64,000 nt of DNA from Gnetum montanum. Its lineage: Eukaryota > Streptophyta > Gnetopsida > Gnetales > Gnetaceae. Below the pieces are notes generated by a model, which was not told the origin of the DNA, ran no database searches, and saw nothing but the letters and a program-made list of their open reading frames with translations. Shown piece after piece: positions 45,101 through 56,668 of this stretch; position 1 is the stretch's first letter; each line of letters opens with the position of its first letter. Both the position numbers and the translations under genes were made by a program. The stretch is taken from NCBI GenBank assembly GCA_015680685.1, contig MNCI01011020.1, forward strand, positions 139,126 to 203,125. Reading direction: 5' to 3'.

Positions 45101-45900
45101 ACGTAGTTTCATTTTCTGAGCCAGCGTCTTAGTCTAGCTCTTTTGTCAAATAGTTAGTGTTAGTAGAAATAGGTACCCCTTTTTTAGAGGTTATCACTTC
45201 TGATCCTTGCTCTATGTCTATTATTTATTGCCTGGGTTATCACCTCATCACCACAAATCATCACCTCCCTTCCTGCATAAGGTAGATGGATTTCCTGATG
45301 TATGGGTGAAGAGACGGCCTTGATTTGGGCTAACCATGACCTCCCCAAGATCAGGTTAAACCCGGGCATCTCTTCCACCATGATAAACGTCGCACTTGTG
45401 GTGAACTAGTCCCCAACCACAAAGTCAATGTGGACGATGCCTTTCATCACTACCCACACACCGTTGAATGAATTTAGGCATGAAGTTATCGTGGGTTTGT
45501 TTTGGTCTACCAAACCCAGTTTGTCCACTATGGGAAATGGGATGACATTTGTAGAAGCCATGTCATCAATGTGTACTCTTCAGATCTTATGTTGGCCAAC
45601 CCAAATTATGATGAAGAGAGGTGTTATCGTTACTTGACCCTTTTCAAGGTCTTCCCTAATGGACTCGTCATAGAATGTCAATTGGGACAACAATGGTTCT
45701 TTGGGCGTATCAGGGAGCATAACCACATGGATTTTCTTCTCCTGTACTGGCATGTTCTCATCAATTGGTATGGATGCCAACATGCAAACTAGAGCCTCGC
45801 GGTGTGTGGTGGAAGTCATTATCATGTTGTAAAGACTCAACATTGTGTTCTTTTGTTTTAGAGCTTGTTTTACCTAAGTAAGAGCGCTTAGGAGGTCTTT
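45100..45900 (-). pseudogene. Tat/Ogre-like protease region (D)
   Basis: Reverse translation gives a linker (45580-45843: KKIHVVMLPDTPKEPLLSQL), then VHIDDMASTNVIPFPIVDKL near 45520-45575. That matches the family pattern DDGSSTNILP, but with Met-Ala where the catalytic Gly-Ser is expected. It continues GVWVVMKGIVHIDFVVGD and MVEEMPGFNLILGRSWLAQI (45330-45381; the ILGRxW flap-side motif). Stops are few. It was an aspartic protease cleaving the gag-pol polyprotein and is probably inactive because of the altered active-site turn. Confidence 0.7.
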
Positions 45901-48900
45901 CCAACCTTCCTGTTGTTTACTGTCCTTCTCTTCTTCATTTTTCCTAGAAGAAAAATTTCCTAAGGAGGAGCAGTTTCGAGTTTGGGATTGGACAATTTCG
46001 AGTGAGGCTGTGATGACCATGCACATGTAGCAGTGTTAACATTTGGTGATGAGGAGGGCATAGATGTAGAAGATGAAGGAGTAGTCTTGGAAGGACCTAG
46101 GGTAGTATGTTCCATAGCTATTTCACCTATCGTACACTCTTCCAGTTTCCTTGAAAGAGAAGGCTGTGATGTCATCTTATGATGGTTTCATGGGACTGGG
46201 GTAGTTGAGTGGTTTGGCCCCCTGATGATGAATGGTGTTTGTGGCATTAGTGCGGGTGGTGATGTAGTTCTGATTATAGAAGGTGTAGGGGCAGATGTCC
46301 GAGGAGGAACCTTTAGAACAAATGGTTTCTGCAACATCTTTTTGGCCATTGTTGGTGTCGCTATGTTACGTGGAGGTATAGGAACTACAAAGAGTTGTTG
46401 TGGTGGCTCCGAATTACCCTCTATGCCAATGGTATTGATGATGTACCCTACATCGTTAGTGTTGAGGGGATCCTTGTAGACATGCATGGATTGATTCTCA
46501 AGGTGGACGAGGTTGCTTTCTTCTAGCACAAACTTTTCCTAATCAATCATCTACTAAATGCCATATTTTAGGGCCAGATAGTAATCCATGTCATGACCAC
46601 AAAGTTGGTGGTAGTCACAAAACTACTGCAGCCTAAAGTCCTTAGGAACTAGGGGCTTGTTGGAGAAAGCCAAGGAGGAATTCCTAAGGATTTTGTAGGA
46701 TCATTGATGCCTCTTGGTTGTCTCCTCTAACATCCATTTGTATTGAATGTACCTCGTCCCTAGAAATTTCTTTAGAAGTTTTGAAGGCTTGACTAGTAGC
46801 GAGGTGTACTTAGAGAAATATTTATGCTTGAAGTTGGGCTTAGGTGGGGTGCATGCTTTGGGTGTTGAGATTGAGGGTTGGACAACATTGCCTGGGTTAG
46901 GTGTGGGGTTAGTTGGTGTTGCAACCACTTTCTTGTTATTTTTGTTGTTGGGCTTGGCCTCATTTGCCAAGGCGGCCACCATGGCTATTGTGACCTTACC
47001 CTTCTCTTTGTCCCTTTTAGTATGTGCATTTTTATATGCAACATAGGCTGAGTCTTTGCTAGCTTCAACCACATCTTGGATGCTTTTCATCTATGCAAAA
47101 TCTTAACTTAGAGAGCGTGGGGCTAGGTGATACATCTTGGACTTGATGAAATCATTCACTGCCCCCTTGAAGATAACTAGCATATGGGCCTCTACGATAG
47201 GCTCATGGATCTCATTCAAGGTGGTGCTCCATCACTGTATAAACCTCTGCACTAACTCCTGTGGGTCTTGCTTAACTCCCATTAACTAATCCAATGTGAC
47301 TTCGGGCTTCAAGTTATATTTGAAGTGAGTCATGAACTGAGTCAGTAGCTCCTCCATTGTTCAGATGGAGGCATGCCAGAGTGCGTGGTATCAGTCTAAA
47401 GCTTTTTCCATCAGAGACATAGCAAAGACATGGATTATGATGTGTGGCCATTGTTGCAGTAGAAGGGACTTAGATATAAATGTCACAAGATGCGCATTGG
47501 GGTCACCCTCCCCATTGTATTTTGTAAACTAGGGAACTGGCATCTTAGGGGTAATGTGAGCATTGGGACTACTAGGCTAATGGGATCATCATGGTAGAAA
47601 TCCATGACTTGTACTATGTTAGAACTGATAGATTTCAGGCACGTAATTTCTTTAGTAAGGGTCTAGATAAGTTGGAATTCTTGGTCCAAACACGGGTATG
47701 ATGCATATAGTTGTAGGGTTGCAAGGGTGGCCACCATTGGTGGCATGGTAGGGGTAGTGACCTGGCTCATAGGTGGTGCCATTGGGATAGCGGGTGGTGC
47801 TATTGGAGTAGCGACTACTGGTGGCTGCATAGGGTAGGTCGTTTGTGTGATCTGTGGGGTAGACCACAGTCCCGCGCTTGGTTGTACCATTTGTGGAACC
47901 TAGTACACTTGATGGTGAGCATAGTGCAACATTTGGAAAGGTTGCAAAGTAGGAGGAGAAGTGATTGGGGTACACCACATGGTTGGGGCTAGGCCCATCG
48001 CTGATGGTGGAATAGGTGTAGATGCTAGAATGGAAGTGGAGATTATATGCAATTGTGATGTGGGTGCCATGTGCATGTAAGGCAGGGTAGCCGTGATCAG
48101 TGCTTGGTACAATGAAGAGATAGATTGGGGAACAAATTGTGGAGGGATAGTGCTTTGAAACGAGATAGAAGAATAGGCATGTTGATACAGCGAGGGTATG
48201 GCATGGCTACCCATGGCCAATGAAACTATAGTTTGTGACGGGGTGGACATAATCATAAAGGGAGCAGTTGCAAAGAGTAGGTTCGACTAGAAGGCCACGG
48301 TGGAAGGGATAGTAGCAGAGTTAGTTTGACCCCCATCCTTGAATTGGGAATCTAGGTCCTCTTGTCCATCTTGAAATGCCTCATCATAGTGGAACACTAT
48401 TTCCTACTCCTCCCTAGACCTACTTGTCCATATTAGCTAATCTAAGATCCATTGATATGCTTACGTCAAGGGAATGAAAGCACCAGGTGCAGGGATAAAT
48501 TCCCTTCCATTGCGATAAAGGAACTCAAAGTTATGTTTTTCTTCAAGTTCTTGTACATCCAAAGGAAAATTTTCTTGGATCTTAGCATAGAGGAAATTGT
48601 AAATTTTAGTATGTTGTACTGAGCTCTCAAGTGATCGGTTTTGGATCCTAAGAGATTAGCATGGCCCTTACAATGGTCTAGGCAGTTGCTTGGCACCTGT
48701 GGTGCCTTGAACCGATAAAGGGACCTCAAGGTTTAAGGTAGCAACAACGATGGTTGAGGAAATCATTTTTGCAAGGTTGAAAATGGTTTGCGAGCAAGAA
48801 AAAATAGAGATCAAGAGGTGATCGAAGGCTTTTCGTCCTATAGTGTTCCAAAGGAACTATCATTGCAACCAGCCTATACCACACGATGCATAAACAACCG

Positions 48901-48960
48901 CAAGGGTGTCATGTTTATGCTGATGAGTGATGGGGTATAGAGAGTGTGTAGGACTACTCG
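45900..48960 (-). pseudogene. Tat/Ogre-like gag polyprotein relic (D)
   Basis: From right to left: N-terminal region (48466-48729), a Pro/Ser/Thr/Gln/Met-rich low-complexity part (47652-48256), a capsid-like part near 47100-47400 (MTHFKYNLKPEVTLD, GVKQDPQELVQRFIQ, LNEIHEPIVEAHMLVIFKGA), a Lys-rich segment (46701-47090: KDSAYVAYKNAHTKRDKEKG), and FCDYHQLCGHDMDYYLALKYGI near 46570-46625, the CxYHxxxGHxTxxCxxLK-type zinc-binding remnant common in this lineage. A Pro-rich linker (46188-46529, 45960-46175) leads to protease. The frames are broken by a handful of stops and shifts. Confidence 0.72.
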
Positions 48961-48982
48961 TGAGACTTGATAGCAGCACCAG

Positions 48983-49000
48983 GCCCTCCTTGTAGTGCCA
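48983..49000 (-). promoter_or_regulatory. Primer-binding site of D
   Basis: The minus strand reads TGGCACTACAAGGAGGGC, five bases inside the LTR end at 49006. Nearly the same site as in the gag-pro element. Confidence 0.75.
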
Positions 49001-49005
49001 AAAAC

Positions 49006-50828
49006 TATTTCAAGTGAAAATGTTGATGACTGGAACACTAAGAGGTTATCGAGTAAAATAATTTAACCCCAGATTCACACAAGGGCAGTGTTGGAGAAAA
49101 TGGATTTGAGATGCCTTTAACGGTGTGGTCGATCAGACAAGAACTTAATCGATGTAATATTAACCTAACGTAAACATTCATTGTGAAAGCGATACGTGTG
49201 AGGTAAATTGATGATCAATAAATGAAAAATGAAAAAAAAATGCAAAGTACTGATAATAGTAAATAAATAGCGAAGCAAACTCAGGTGAGAAAATGCACCA
49301 CCTTAGGATCATAGCTTCAATTCTTTATCTTATTTGAAAGATGTATAACAAGTTATACGATGTTGGAGGCACATAGAAGAATCAAGAGTAACTAGAGTGC
49401 TCAAAAGAAAATGCCAACTATGCCTTCTAGGAGCCAACTTAAAGGCCAACTGCAACAAGATGCCAGCTCTATTTGTTGAAGAGTCAATCAAGGAGCTAAC
49501 CAGTCAATGTAGAATGCCAACAAGCCAACTGCTCTTGTTAGTGCAAAAGTGCCAACTCTTTGGATTCAAATCCAACTCGAAAAGCCAACTAACCAATCAC
49601 TCTTTTGTGAATGCAAGAATGCTAACTCATTTTTTTTATGAAAAAGCCAACCCTTTGAGCATTTTTTGTCAGGGTATTTATAGGGCTAGGAGTAGGCGAG
49701 AAATGAGGCACAGATGCCACGTGTCCTAAACCCTACAATATGAAAACATGATGGTACCATGTAGGCGTGTTGTGCCGATTGCGAACTTTGCTACGTTGTA
49801 ACCATCTTTTCAAAACTACACATGTTGGAATCTAGTGTGCTAATAATGCAAGTAGAAATGGAGTCTCTGCCCTAGGGCTACATCTTCCCTATCCTTATGA
49901 ATAGGATCAAGCATAGCGATAAATTTTGGGGGATGGACTAAGGACTATGCCAAAGTCGGACAAAGTTGTTGGTCACAACGAGCTTAGTTATTGCTAACAA
50001 GCTATAGAGCTAGCTAAAGATGTCCTAATGCCTCTATCATCTTTTCATCACTTACACTATCTAGCACATTGACGTAGCATAGCCACCGGCTTGAATAGGA
50101 AAATTATGTTGGAGTCAACAACATTTGCTGGAAGCCTTGGCACATGTTGGGTTAATCTTTGGAGCATTTTATTGATTTGCATCTTTTCTACACTATGCTA
50201 TCCTACATAGTGTAGCAGCCAATGTAACATGAATTTCTGTCAAAATTACAGAGTTTCACAAGAAAAATTTGCTTGTGATTCAGGGGCTAATTGAGACAGG
50301 GCAGTTTTGGAAGCCAAAATGCTGTTAGATGTAATCCTTTTACCGAAATGACTTGGCAAAGGAATCTTTGCATGTTTTACCCTTGCTAAACTATGTAGCG
50401 TAGCATAGTATAGCACCCTGTGTTGGTCAAATTCTAACTTTTTCTTGCATGAACATCTTGCTAAAGTTTGTGATTTGGATGCTTGATTTATTTTTTGAAG
50501 GCTTGCTATGCTATGTAGCATAGCGTAGCATAGTAGACTTCTTCACTAGAAAACTTTCCAAACTATTTTGCTCATCCCAAACACTCCTGACAACTCCTAG
50601 CATAGTTTTTGAGTAGACTGCCAACTGAGCCAACTATCCATTTGGGTAGGTTAGTGAGTCTGGAAAGCCTTCCAGTCTTGGAAGTAGAAAACTTGCCAGA
50701 CTACACAATCTATCCTCAGTGTCTACACTTTCCTGTTGCACTGTCATGACACTACACTTGTGGAAGTCCTTGCCTAAATTCCCAAACCTCACCAAAACAT
50801 GGAGGTCCTAAAATTTTATGGTGTTTCA
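49006..50828 (-). repeat. 5' LTR of D, minus orientation (1823 bp)
   Basis: The minus-strand start TGAAACACC is at 50828. It ends CTTGAAATA at 49006 (TA for canonical CA), next to the primer-binding site. The TATA box is at 49675-49682 on the minus strand (CTATAAATACCCTGAC). Downstream of it, about a dozen GCCAACT words are scattered over 49410-49660. U3 (50150-50540) is full of TAGCATAGCGTAGC-like words. It aligns at both ends with the solo LTR 56669-58315. Confidence 0.75.
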
Positions 50829-51720
50829 AAATGGATTAGCTAATCATGATCACATGAAGTTCCTTGTGAATTTCATAGTTAAATGACCTGATAAAGACCA
50901 ACCTTAGTTCAAACCAAAGCTAAATGTTGTCAATGACTTCGCATCACCACTCTAGGACTAGTCCATCTCCTTGAGACACAAGAATGCTCCCATAGATAAG
51001 CATCATTCCTTATTTGAGAAAAGAGAAGCAGAAAGTGAGAAAGGATCTTAGTTAGAGGAGACTTTTAGGCATTGGTAACATGTCTTTCTAGTTCCATAAC
51101 CAATGCTTGTAGCCTGTTTATTTTGTCTAATGGATATGCTTTGAACTCTCTCTCTCTCTCTCTCTCTTCTATTTTTTATGAGGTTTTGTTAGATGGAAAC
51201 TATACCATGCAAAGACTTATTTAACTTCCTATTATTAGTTAACAGAGAATGGTAAGAAATCCATGAAAACACGCATGCACTCAAGAAAGTAGAGAGACAC
51301 AGAGAATATTGAATCCCCTTAAAGTTATAACCTTTTCAAACCTTTGAATCTTTGCCAAATTTGGAAACTACCAAGGTCACAAGTTCATTAGATTTTTATT
51401 AATGAATAAGGTACCTCATACTTCCAAAACCAAGAAAACCATAGAATTGGTGGATGGGTGAATGACATGGAATGATTGCCTATTCCATAAAAGAGAAAAC
51501 TTGTCTTAGTCATTGGTCATCAAAATTCAAAAATAGAAACCATACATTAGAAATTAAAAATATTAGGTACAAACCACTATTAGTAACCAACTATATCATC
51601 ATTGAGTCCTATTGGCAATAAAACATTTTTTTATTAGAAGAGAAGAAAACTTGACAATAGAATAAAGTAAAGTATACAAGAAATTGTAAAAATATTCAAG
51701 AAAAATAAAATTTGGTGAAT
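50829..51720 (-). repeat. Athila-like spacer fragment (B3)
   Basis: Colinear with 14480-15440 of B1 and 62380-63190 of B2, including the conserved block at 51031-51145. No coding part of gag or pol remains. It is cut on the left by the D LTR and on the right by the A2 LTR. Confidence 0.65.
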
Positions 51721-52597
51721 TGTATTTGGCCTAGCTCTAATATTATATATCCAATATCAAAGCCCTGATATTGGATCCTTGATATTAGGGCCCAAGAAGC
51801 AATGTTAGATATCTAATATCGTAGGGTGTGTGCTAGCCTATAAATATAGTGCTTGAGCACATGGTTTAAAATAGTTTTTTTTTCATAGCATAGCAGAGCT
51901 CTTGTAGTTTCTTTTCTCCAGAGTTAGAATATTTTTCAAAGTGTCCATAATAGGAGTCATTGAGTGTACGAATCTTTATTCAAGCATCATTATACATAAG
52001 CACAACAATGTATGTGGTAATAAAGTTGAGCTTTCTAATCAAACCTTGTAGCACCTTGGCTAGCTTAAATATTTTATTCATGCATTTAATGTATTGTACA
52101 ATTTCATTTAATACTACAAAGTAATTAAGCTAAAGTAAGCTAGCTAAATTAAATAGTAGTTAATCAAGCACATAAGTATGACCACTTTGAGCATGTGTAT
52201 GATGCTTGATAATCCCAACAAAGCTTAACATTTGGTAAACTAAGAGCGTTATACATGTTTAGGATGTGCATGGAAGGTGGGACCAGATGCTTCTATTAGG
52301 ATAGTTAGTTAATAATTAGCAATTAGATGAGTTAAAGTATTTCATAAATTGAGTTTCAACTTGTTGTTAATCATAGATGAATAAAATATAAAATAATAAA
52401 AATCATGCGCCTCAATTACATTTAACCATAAAATTAAGTTTCACAAGTATATTTGAGAAGCCAACAATCATCATAATTAGATTTGACATCTTGGAACTAG
52501 TGTACCTAGGAACTTAAGGTCTATAGAATCCAACTAGATTGTGTGTGAACCCTTGTGATTCATATGGTTGGGCATAGGGGTACCTCGCTACTCATCA
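51721..52597 (+). repeat. 5' LTR of A2 (Athila-like), start approximate
   Basis: Ends CTACTCATCA at 52597, followed by the primer-binding site. The TATA box is at 51839-51846 (CCTATAAATATAG). Most of its length aligns with the reverse complement of the B1 LTR (9480-10368). The U3 start is diverged: I place it at TGTATTTGG (51721), where similarity to B3 ends, but the family start TGATGAGT is not seen. 51730-51830 contains several copies of the hairpin-prone word gatatt/aatatc. Confidence 0.7.
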
Positions 52598-52598
52598 T

Positions 52599-52618
52599 TG
52601 ACATTATTGTTGGGGATC
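52599..52618 (+). promoter_or_regulatory. Primer-binding site, decayed tRNA-Asp type (A2)
   Basis: TGACATTATTGTTGGGGATC. It matches the tRNA-Asp complement TGGCGCCGTTGCCGGGGATC at 14 of 20 positions, and all six differences are G-to-A or C-to-T. Confidence 0.75.
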
Positions 52619-52949
52619 TTTAGATTGTTATGTACACTATCTAGGATTTAGTGAAAAATTATTTAACATCGTTGGAACAAATCCTAAAGTCATATCATAC
52701 ATCAAAATAACTACAACAAATACAAGAAGCACACTACATTTCTTGTTTTATAACATAAAATGTCTTCTTCTCATAGGAGTGATTTCCTATCCAAGTCTAA
52801 TGAAGAAAATTAATAGGTGCCCCAACAATATAGAGTGGTATATGCTTATCCTAATGAGTATGTACCCAATTTTACCTCCCTCCTACACTAGGATGAATTG
52901 CTATGGTGGCACAACATGGAGGGAAACATTATGTTGCTACCCAATCAAT

Positions 52950-54655
52950 CCATTCTTGTGATGCTCTAAAAAACTCTTATGTGGTTGGGCATCTAAGGGC
53001 TTCATGCTAAATATGTTGTGTAGGATAGCAATGCTAGGGATTATCATCCCAGAGATGTACAACATCTAAGGGATCAACAACTAGAGCAACATTATGAATC
53101 TACAAAGGGGAAGTGGTCCTAATGATTTCTCATTTCTAACATACCAAAAATATGGTAGAGAATTCTTCTCTGGGGGTTTTTCTTTCAAAGAGACTCCTCT
53201 TTATGAATTTGATGAAAGAGATCAAAATGAAAACTTGTAGTCCACGATCCATAACCCTAGTTCTGGAAAAGAATGAATCCCATGACAAAGGGGGATCCAA
53301 GGATGAAAGTCATGGCAGGGATGTGGGAAAGTAGTAAGATTATGGCTACAACCACCAAAGAGAAGGTGGAAATAACTATGATGGTGCTATTTCTTCTTCC
53401 TCTTTACCTTCATTATCATCTTCTTCCTCTTCTAGATTTGAATGCAATTGTAAGGGGGCATGATCATGATGGAGGTGACTGACAAGACCAAGATGATCAT
53501 AGGGATCATTGAGCAAGTCAAGACCTAGGGCATAGGCATTCGAGAGAGGGTTGTTTCCATGAATGAAGGAATAGTAGAGGGCATCATAGGCACTAGAATC
53601 ATGGCCTTGATGAGCTTTTATTCACTACTCAAATCATGCTAAACATTGCAAAGGTAGTGAGAATTCCCACAAGGCACACAAAGGATAGTTAGATCAAGAG
53701 GCTAGACATGAACAATATTACTAGGTTTGAAGGGGAATATAACTTAGATCTGTAAAATCATCTTAAGGATTTCCAAAATTCCTATGCCTTGCAAAATATA
53801 GAAAATGATTAGCAAAAGCTTAAGTTGTTTCCCAAGACACTCATTAAAGAAGCAGAAAGTTGGTACTAGTCCTTAGAATTGGAATCCATTAGATGGTGGA
53901 GTACAATGCTCAAACTGTTTAATGAAAAATATTAGACATACTCTCAAGTGTCCAACTTAAAGAGGTAGATCCAAGGATGGAAACAAGGGACACATGAACC
54001 CTTGGATGTTACCATTGGCTTATACTATTCTTTATTGCATAGATGTCTTGGCCATAGTTATTCTCAATAGAAATAACTTTACCATATCATAGATGGCATT
54101 TGATTAGAAATGAGGAGAACTATTGAAGTCTATGCCAAATGGTGGTTGTTAGAATTAAGAGCCCATCAGATCCAACGATTAATTGAGTAGCTAGAAAAAG
54201 AAAAAGAAGAGTTGAGGAAATGTGAAAGTGCATAAGAATACAATCATGGCCCTTCCATTGAAAAGAGGGAGGTTTGATTTTATGATAGTGAGGAGGAGTC
54301 ATCACTTGATGAAGTGGTGAACCATAAAACCTTGTCGATTCAAAAATTTACTTTTAAAATTTTAGCTAAGGTAGATTAGTTATGGAACTCTATGGATAGC
54401 AGATTTTAAGCTATCTTGAAAATTGCTGAAGAGTCCTAAGAACAAGGTAGTGATCATGATCGTAGGAGGAAAAAGGAAGTTGAATGTGCCAATCAAATGG
54501 GTAAGGGAACGATTGCTCCAGTAGAGGAACTTGAGAAAACTGAATCAAATGATGATGATGGGTTTAACATCTATCAATATGAAGATCCTAAGGGATGTTA
54601 CCCCATTATGTCACACTTACAAGAGTCTAGGATGTATGATCTAAATCCATGATTA
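52950..54655 (+). pseudogene. Athila-like gag relic (A2)
   Basis: The capsid-like part at 53700-54130 reads FEGEYNLDL.NHLKDFQNSY, LFPKTLIKEAESWY.SLELES, LFNEKY.TYSQVSNLKR and IQGWKQGTHEPLDVTIGLYY, then HRCLGHSYSQ. A Lys/Glu-rich helix (LEKEKEELRKCESA) follows at 54190, and YEDPKGCYPIMSHLQESRMYDL at 54580-54645. It matches A1 over the same blocks. Numerous TAG/TGA codons, mostly at former CAG/CAA/TGG positions. Confidence 0.72.
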
Positions 54656-55280
54656 GCAAAAAGGTAAGCACCCAAAATATTATATTATCCTCAAAGAAAT
54701 TCTAGGTAGTTCTATCAACAACAACAATATTATCTAAGTGGAACTCCACTGCAACCATACAAGTAGTATTAATAGTGGTAGCAACCACTATCATTGGCGC
54801 TATCACTGCTAAGGCATCAATACCCTTATAGAAAACTAGATCCATATGGGAATTATGTTTAGCAACCCCTATCTCCACATGACTCTTCTAGTCATATTTC
54901 TCCTTTACAACATTTCTACTACCCTCTTGAATACTCTCAAACACATTCTCCACATTCAAGGATGGATATTAATTTTTATACTTATTGTCCTCCTATTCCT
55001 ACACATATTTCTCCACCCTCAACATAGTTACTTCTTGCTCCATCTATGCAAAGTGAACTTCCAGTCCAACCACAGCAACTCAATGCTACCAGGCCCATCA
55101 ATTTATAACCAGTTCATCAACTGAGTGGTTTGGACACTAGATTATGAAAAAGACCTTTTTTCCATCCAATAACTCACGTAAACCCTTACATACACATGTG
55201 CTTAGCAATCTTTCTTCTCCATCTTCCTCTACATCTAATCCCTTTGAGTTCCCTTCAAATCAAATATCACCTAGAATCTA
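54656..55280 (+). other. gag-protease linker of A2
   Basis: A Tyr/Gln/Pro-rich low-complexity coding relic (YPQRNSR.FYQQQQYYLSGTP, then PYRKLDPYGNYV.QPLSPHD). Open stretches at 54846-55124 and 55144-55428 are in shifted frames and have no family match. Confidence 0.45.
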
Positions 55281-56070
55281 TATTATTATGCTCACTCATG
55301 CCATTTTTGATTACATCTTGGGTGGCAACCTTCCAAAGAAATTAGCTAATCCTGGAAGTCCTCTAATTTATTTACAGATTACTAGAAATGAACCATGTAA
55401 TATTTTGTTAATTCAGGTTCTAGTGTGAACTTGATTTCTCATGAGATGTATACTACTTGAAACCTAGAACCTCTTAGGAAGAATAATATTCAATTAGAAT
55501 TGTAGAGCAGTCTATTACTATTCCATTTGGACTAGTAGAAGGCATTGTGAGCATTGTCTATGGATGGTATTATCCTACCAATTTCCTAATAATGAAAGTT
55601 GCGAATTGTAAAGGGAGATTTCTAATCATTATGGAAAGGACATGACTAAGCATTGTTGATGTAAGAATGGACATTAGAGATCTTTCCTTGGAGATATCTA
55701 ATGAAAATGCATTTGGAAGGATTGAGAAGAAGGGACTTCCATGCATTATGTATAGCAATATGGGGTACAATTATGTGCATAAACTCTAGTTCGTGAAACT
55801 AGGATATATTTCTACATGCATGTAGTGTGCACCTAAAGTAGATATTCAAAGGTGTATGTATGCAGTAGTGACCAAACAAGAGGGCACCCAGTGGCTAACC
55901 TTTGATCTTAAAAGTGACACAATGTGCATGGAACCTATTGAGAGCCTTACATGCACTTCTGTCGTAGGCATAGATGAATTAGAGTAAGTTCATCACCAAT
56001 TCTCTAATAATGCAAATGATGATACCTATTTGGGAGAGTTGGAAATTCATTAAAATTTTAAACAAGAGCC
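55280..56070 (+). pseudogene. Athila-like protease and PR-RT linker (A2)
   Basis: NEPCNILLNSGSSVNLISHEMY near 55385-55450 (NSG in place of the catalytic DSG), then NLEPLRKNNIQLEL, and GTQWLTFDLKSDTMCMEPIE with SLTCTSVVGIDELE near 55870-55985. The linker block equals the one in B1 (LTCAYVEGMDELKQVHHQLF). Several stops. Confidence 0.65.
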
Positions 56071-56079
56071 CCTTGAGTT

Positions 56080-56668
56080 AAAAACTCTACCCACTAACAT
56101 GGAATATGTATTCTTGAAAAATGAAAAGTTAGTAATAATAAATGCAAATCTTGCTCTAGCATAGAAACAAATAGTGTTGAATGTTGTTGACAAATGGTCA
56201 ACATCCTTTGCTTGGTCATATCCTGAACTCACAAGGATTGATCCTAGGATATGCCAACATCATATCTACACTAATCCAACCATGAAGCTAAAGAGGTGAT
56301 TGTATCTCAAATTAAAGTAGATCATCAAAGAGGAAATTGAACAACTCCTCAAGGTGGGGTTTATCTATCCCATTTTAGATAGTGAGTGGGTTATTCCACT
56401 CGTGATTGTGCCAAAGAAGGATGACAAGTGGTGAGTCTGCATTGATTTTTGGTTGTTGAATATGAAAATATTCAAGGACCATTTCCAATTGTCATTTTTT
56501 GATTAGGTGTTGGACACCATATTTGGGTATTCCTATTACATTTTTCTAGATGGTTATAGTGGCTATAACCAAATCTAGATTTCCCTAGAGGATCAAGCCA
56601 AAACAACATTCACAAGTACTTGGGTGACCTTTGCATGTTGCAAGATGCCTTTTGGTCTATGAAATGCT
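56080..56668 (+). pseudogene. Athila-like RT, N-terminal part (A2)
   Basis: LPTNMEYVFLKNEKLVIINANL, RIDPRICQHHIYTNPTMKLK, EEIEQLLKVGFIYPILDSEW and VIPLVIVPKKDDKW.VCIDFW, then IFLDGYSGYNQI.ISLEDQA, KTTFTSTWVTFACCKMPFGL and .NA. This order (palm motifs up to PFGLxNAP) identifies the RT domain of the Athila lineage. The frame is broken at NA|PTTFQ by the solo LTR at 56669. Confidence 0.8.

Noticed and set aside
47652-47978. Pro/Thr-rich ORFs as an independent secreted protein
   Set aside because: They lie in the low-complexity section of the D gag polyprotein in alternative frames.
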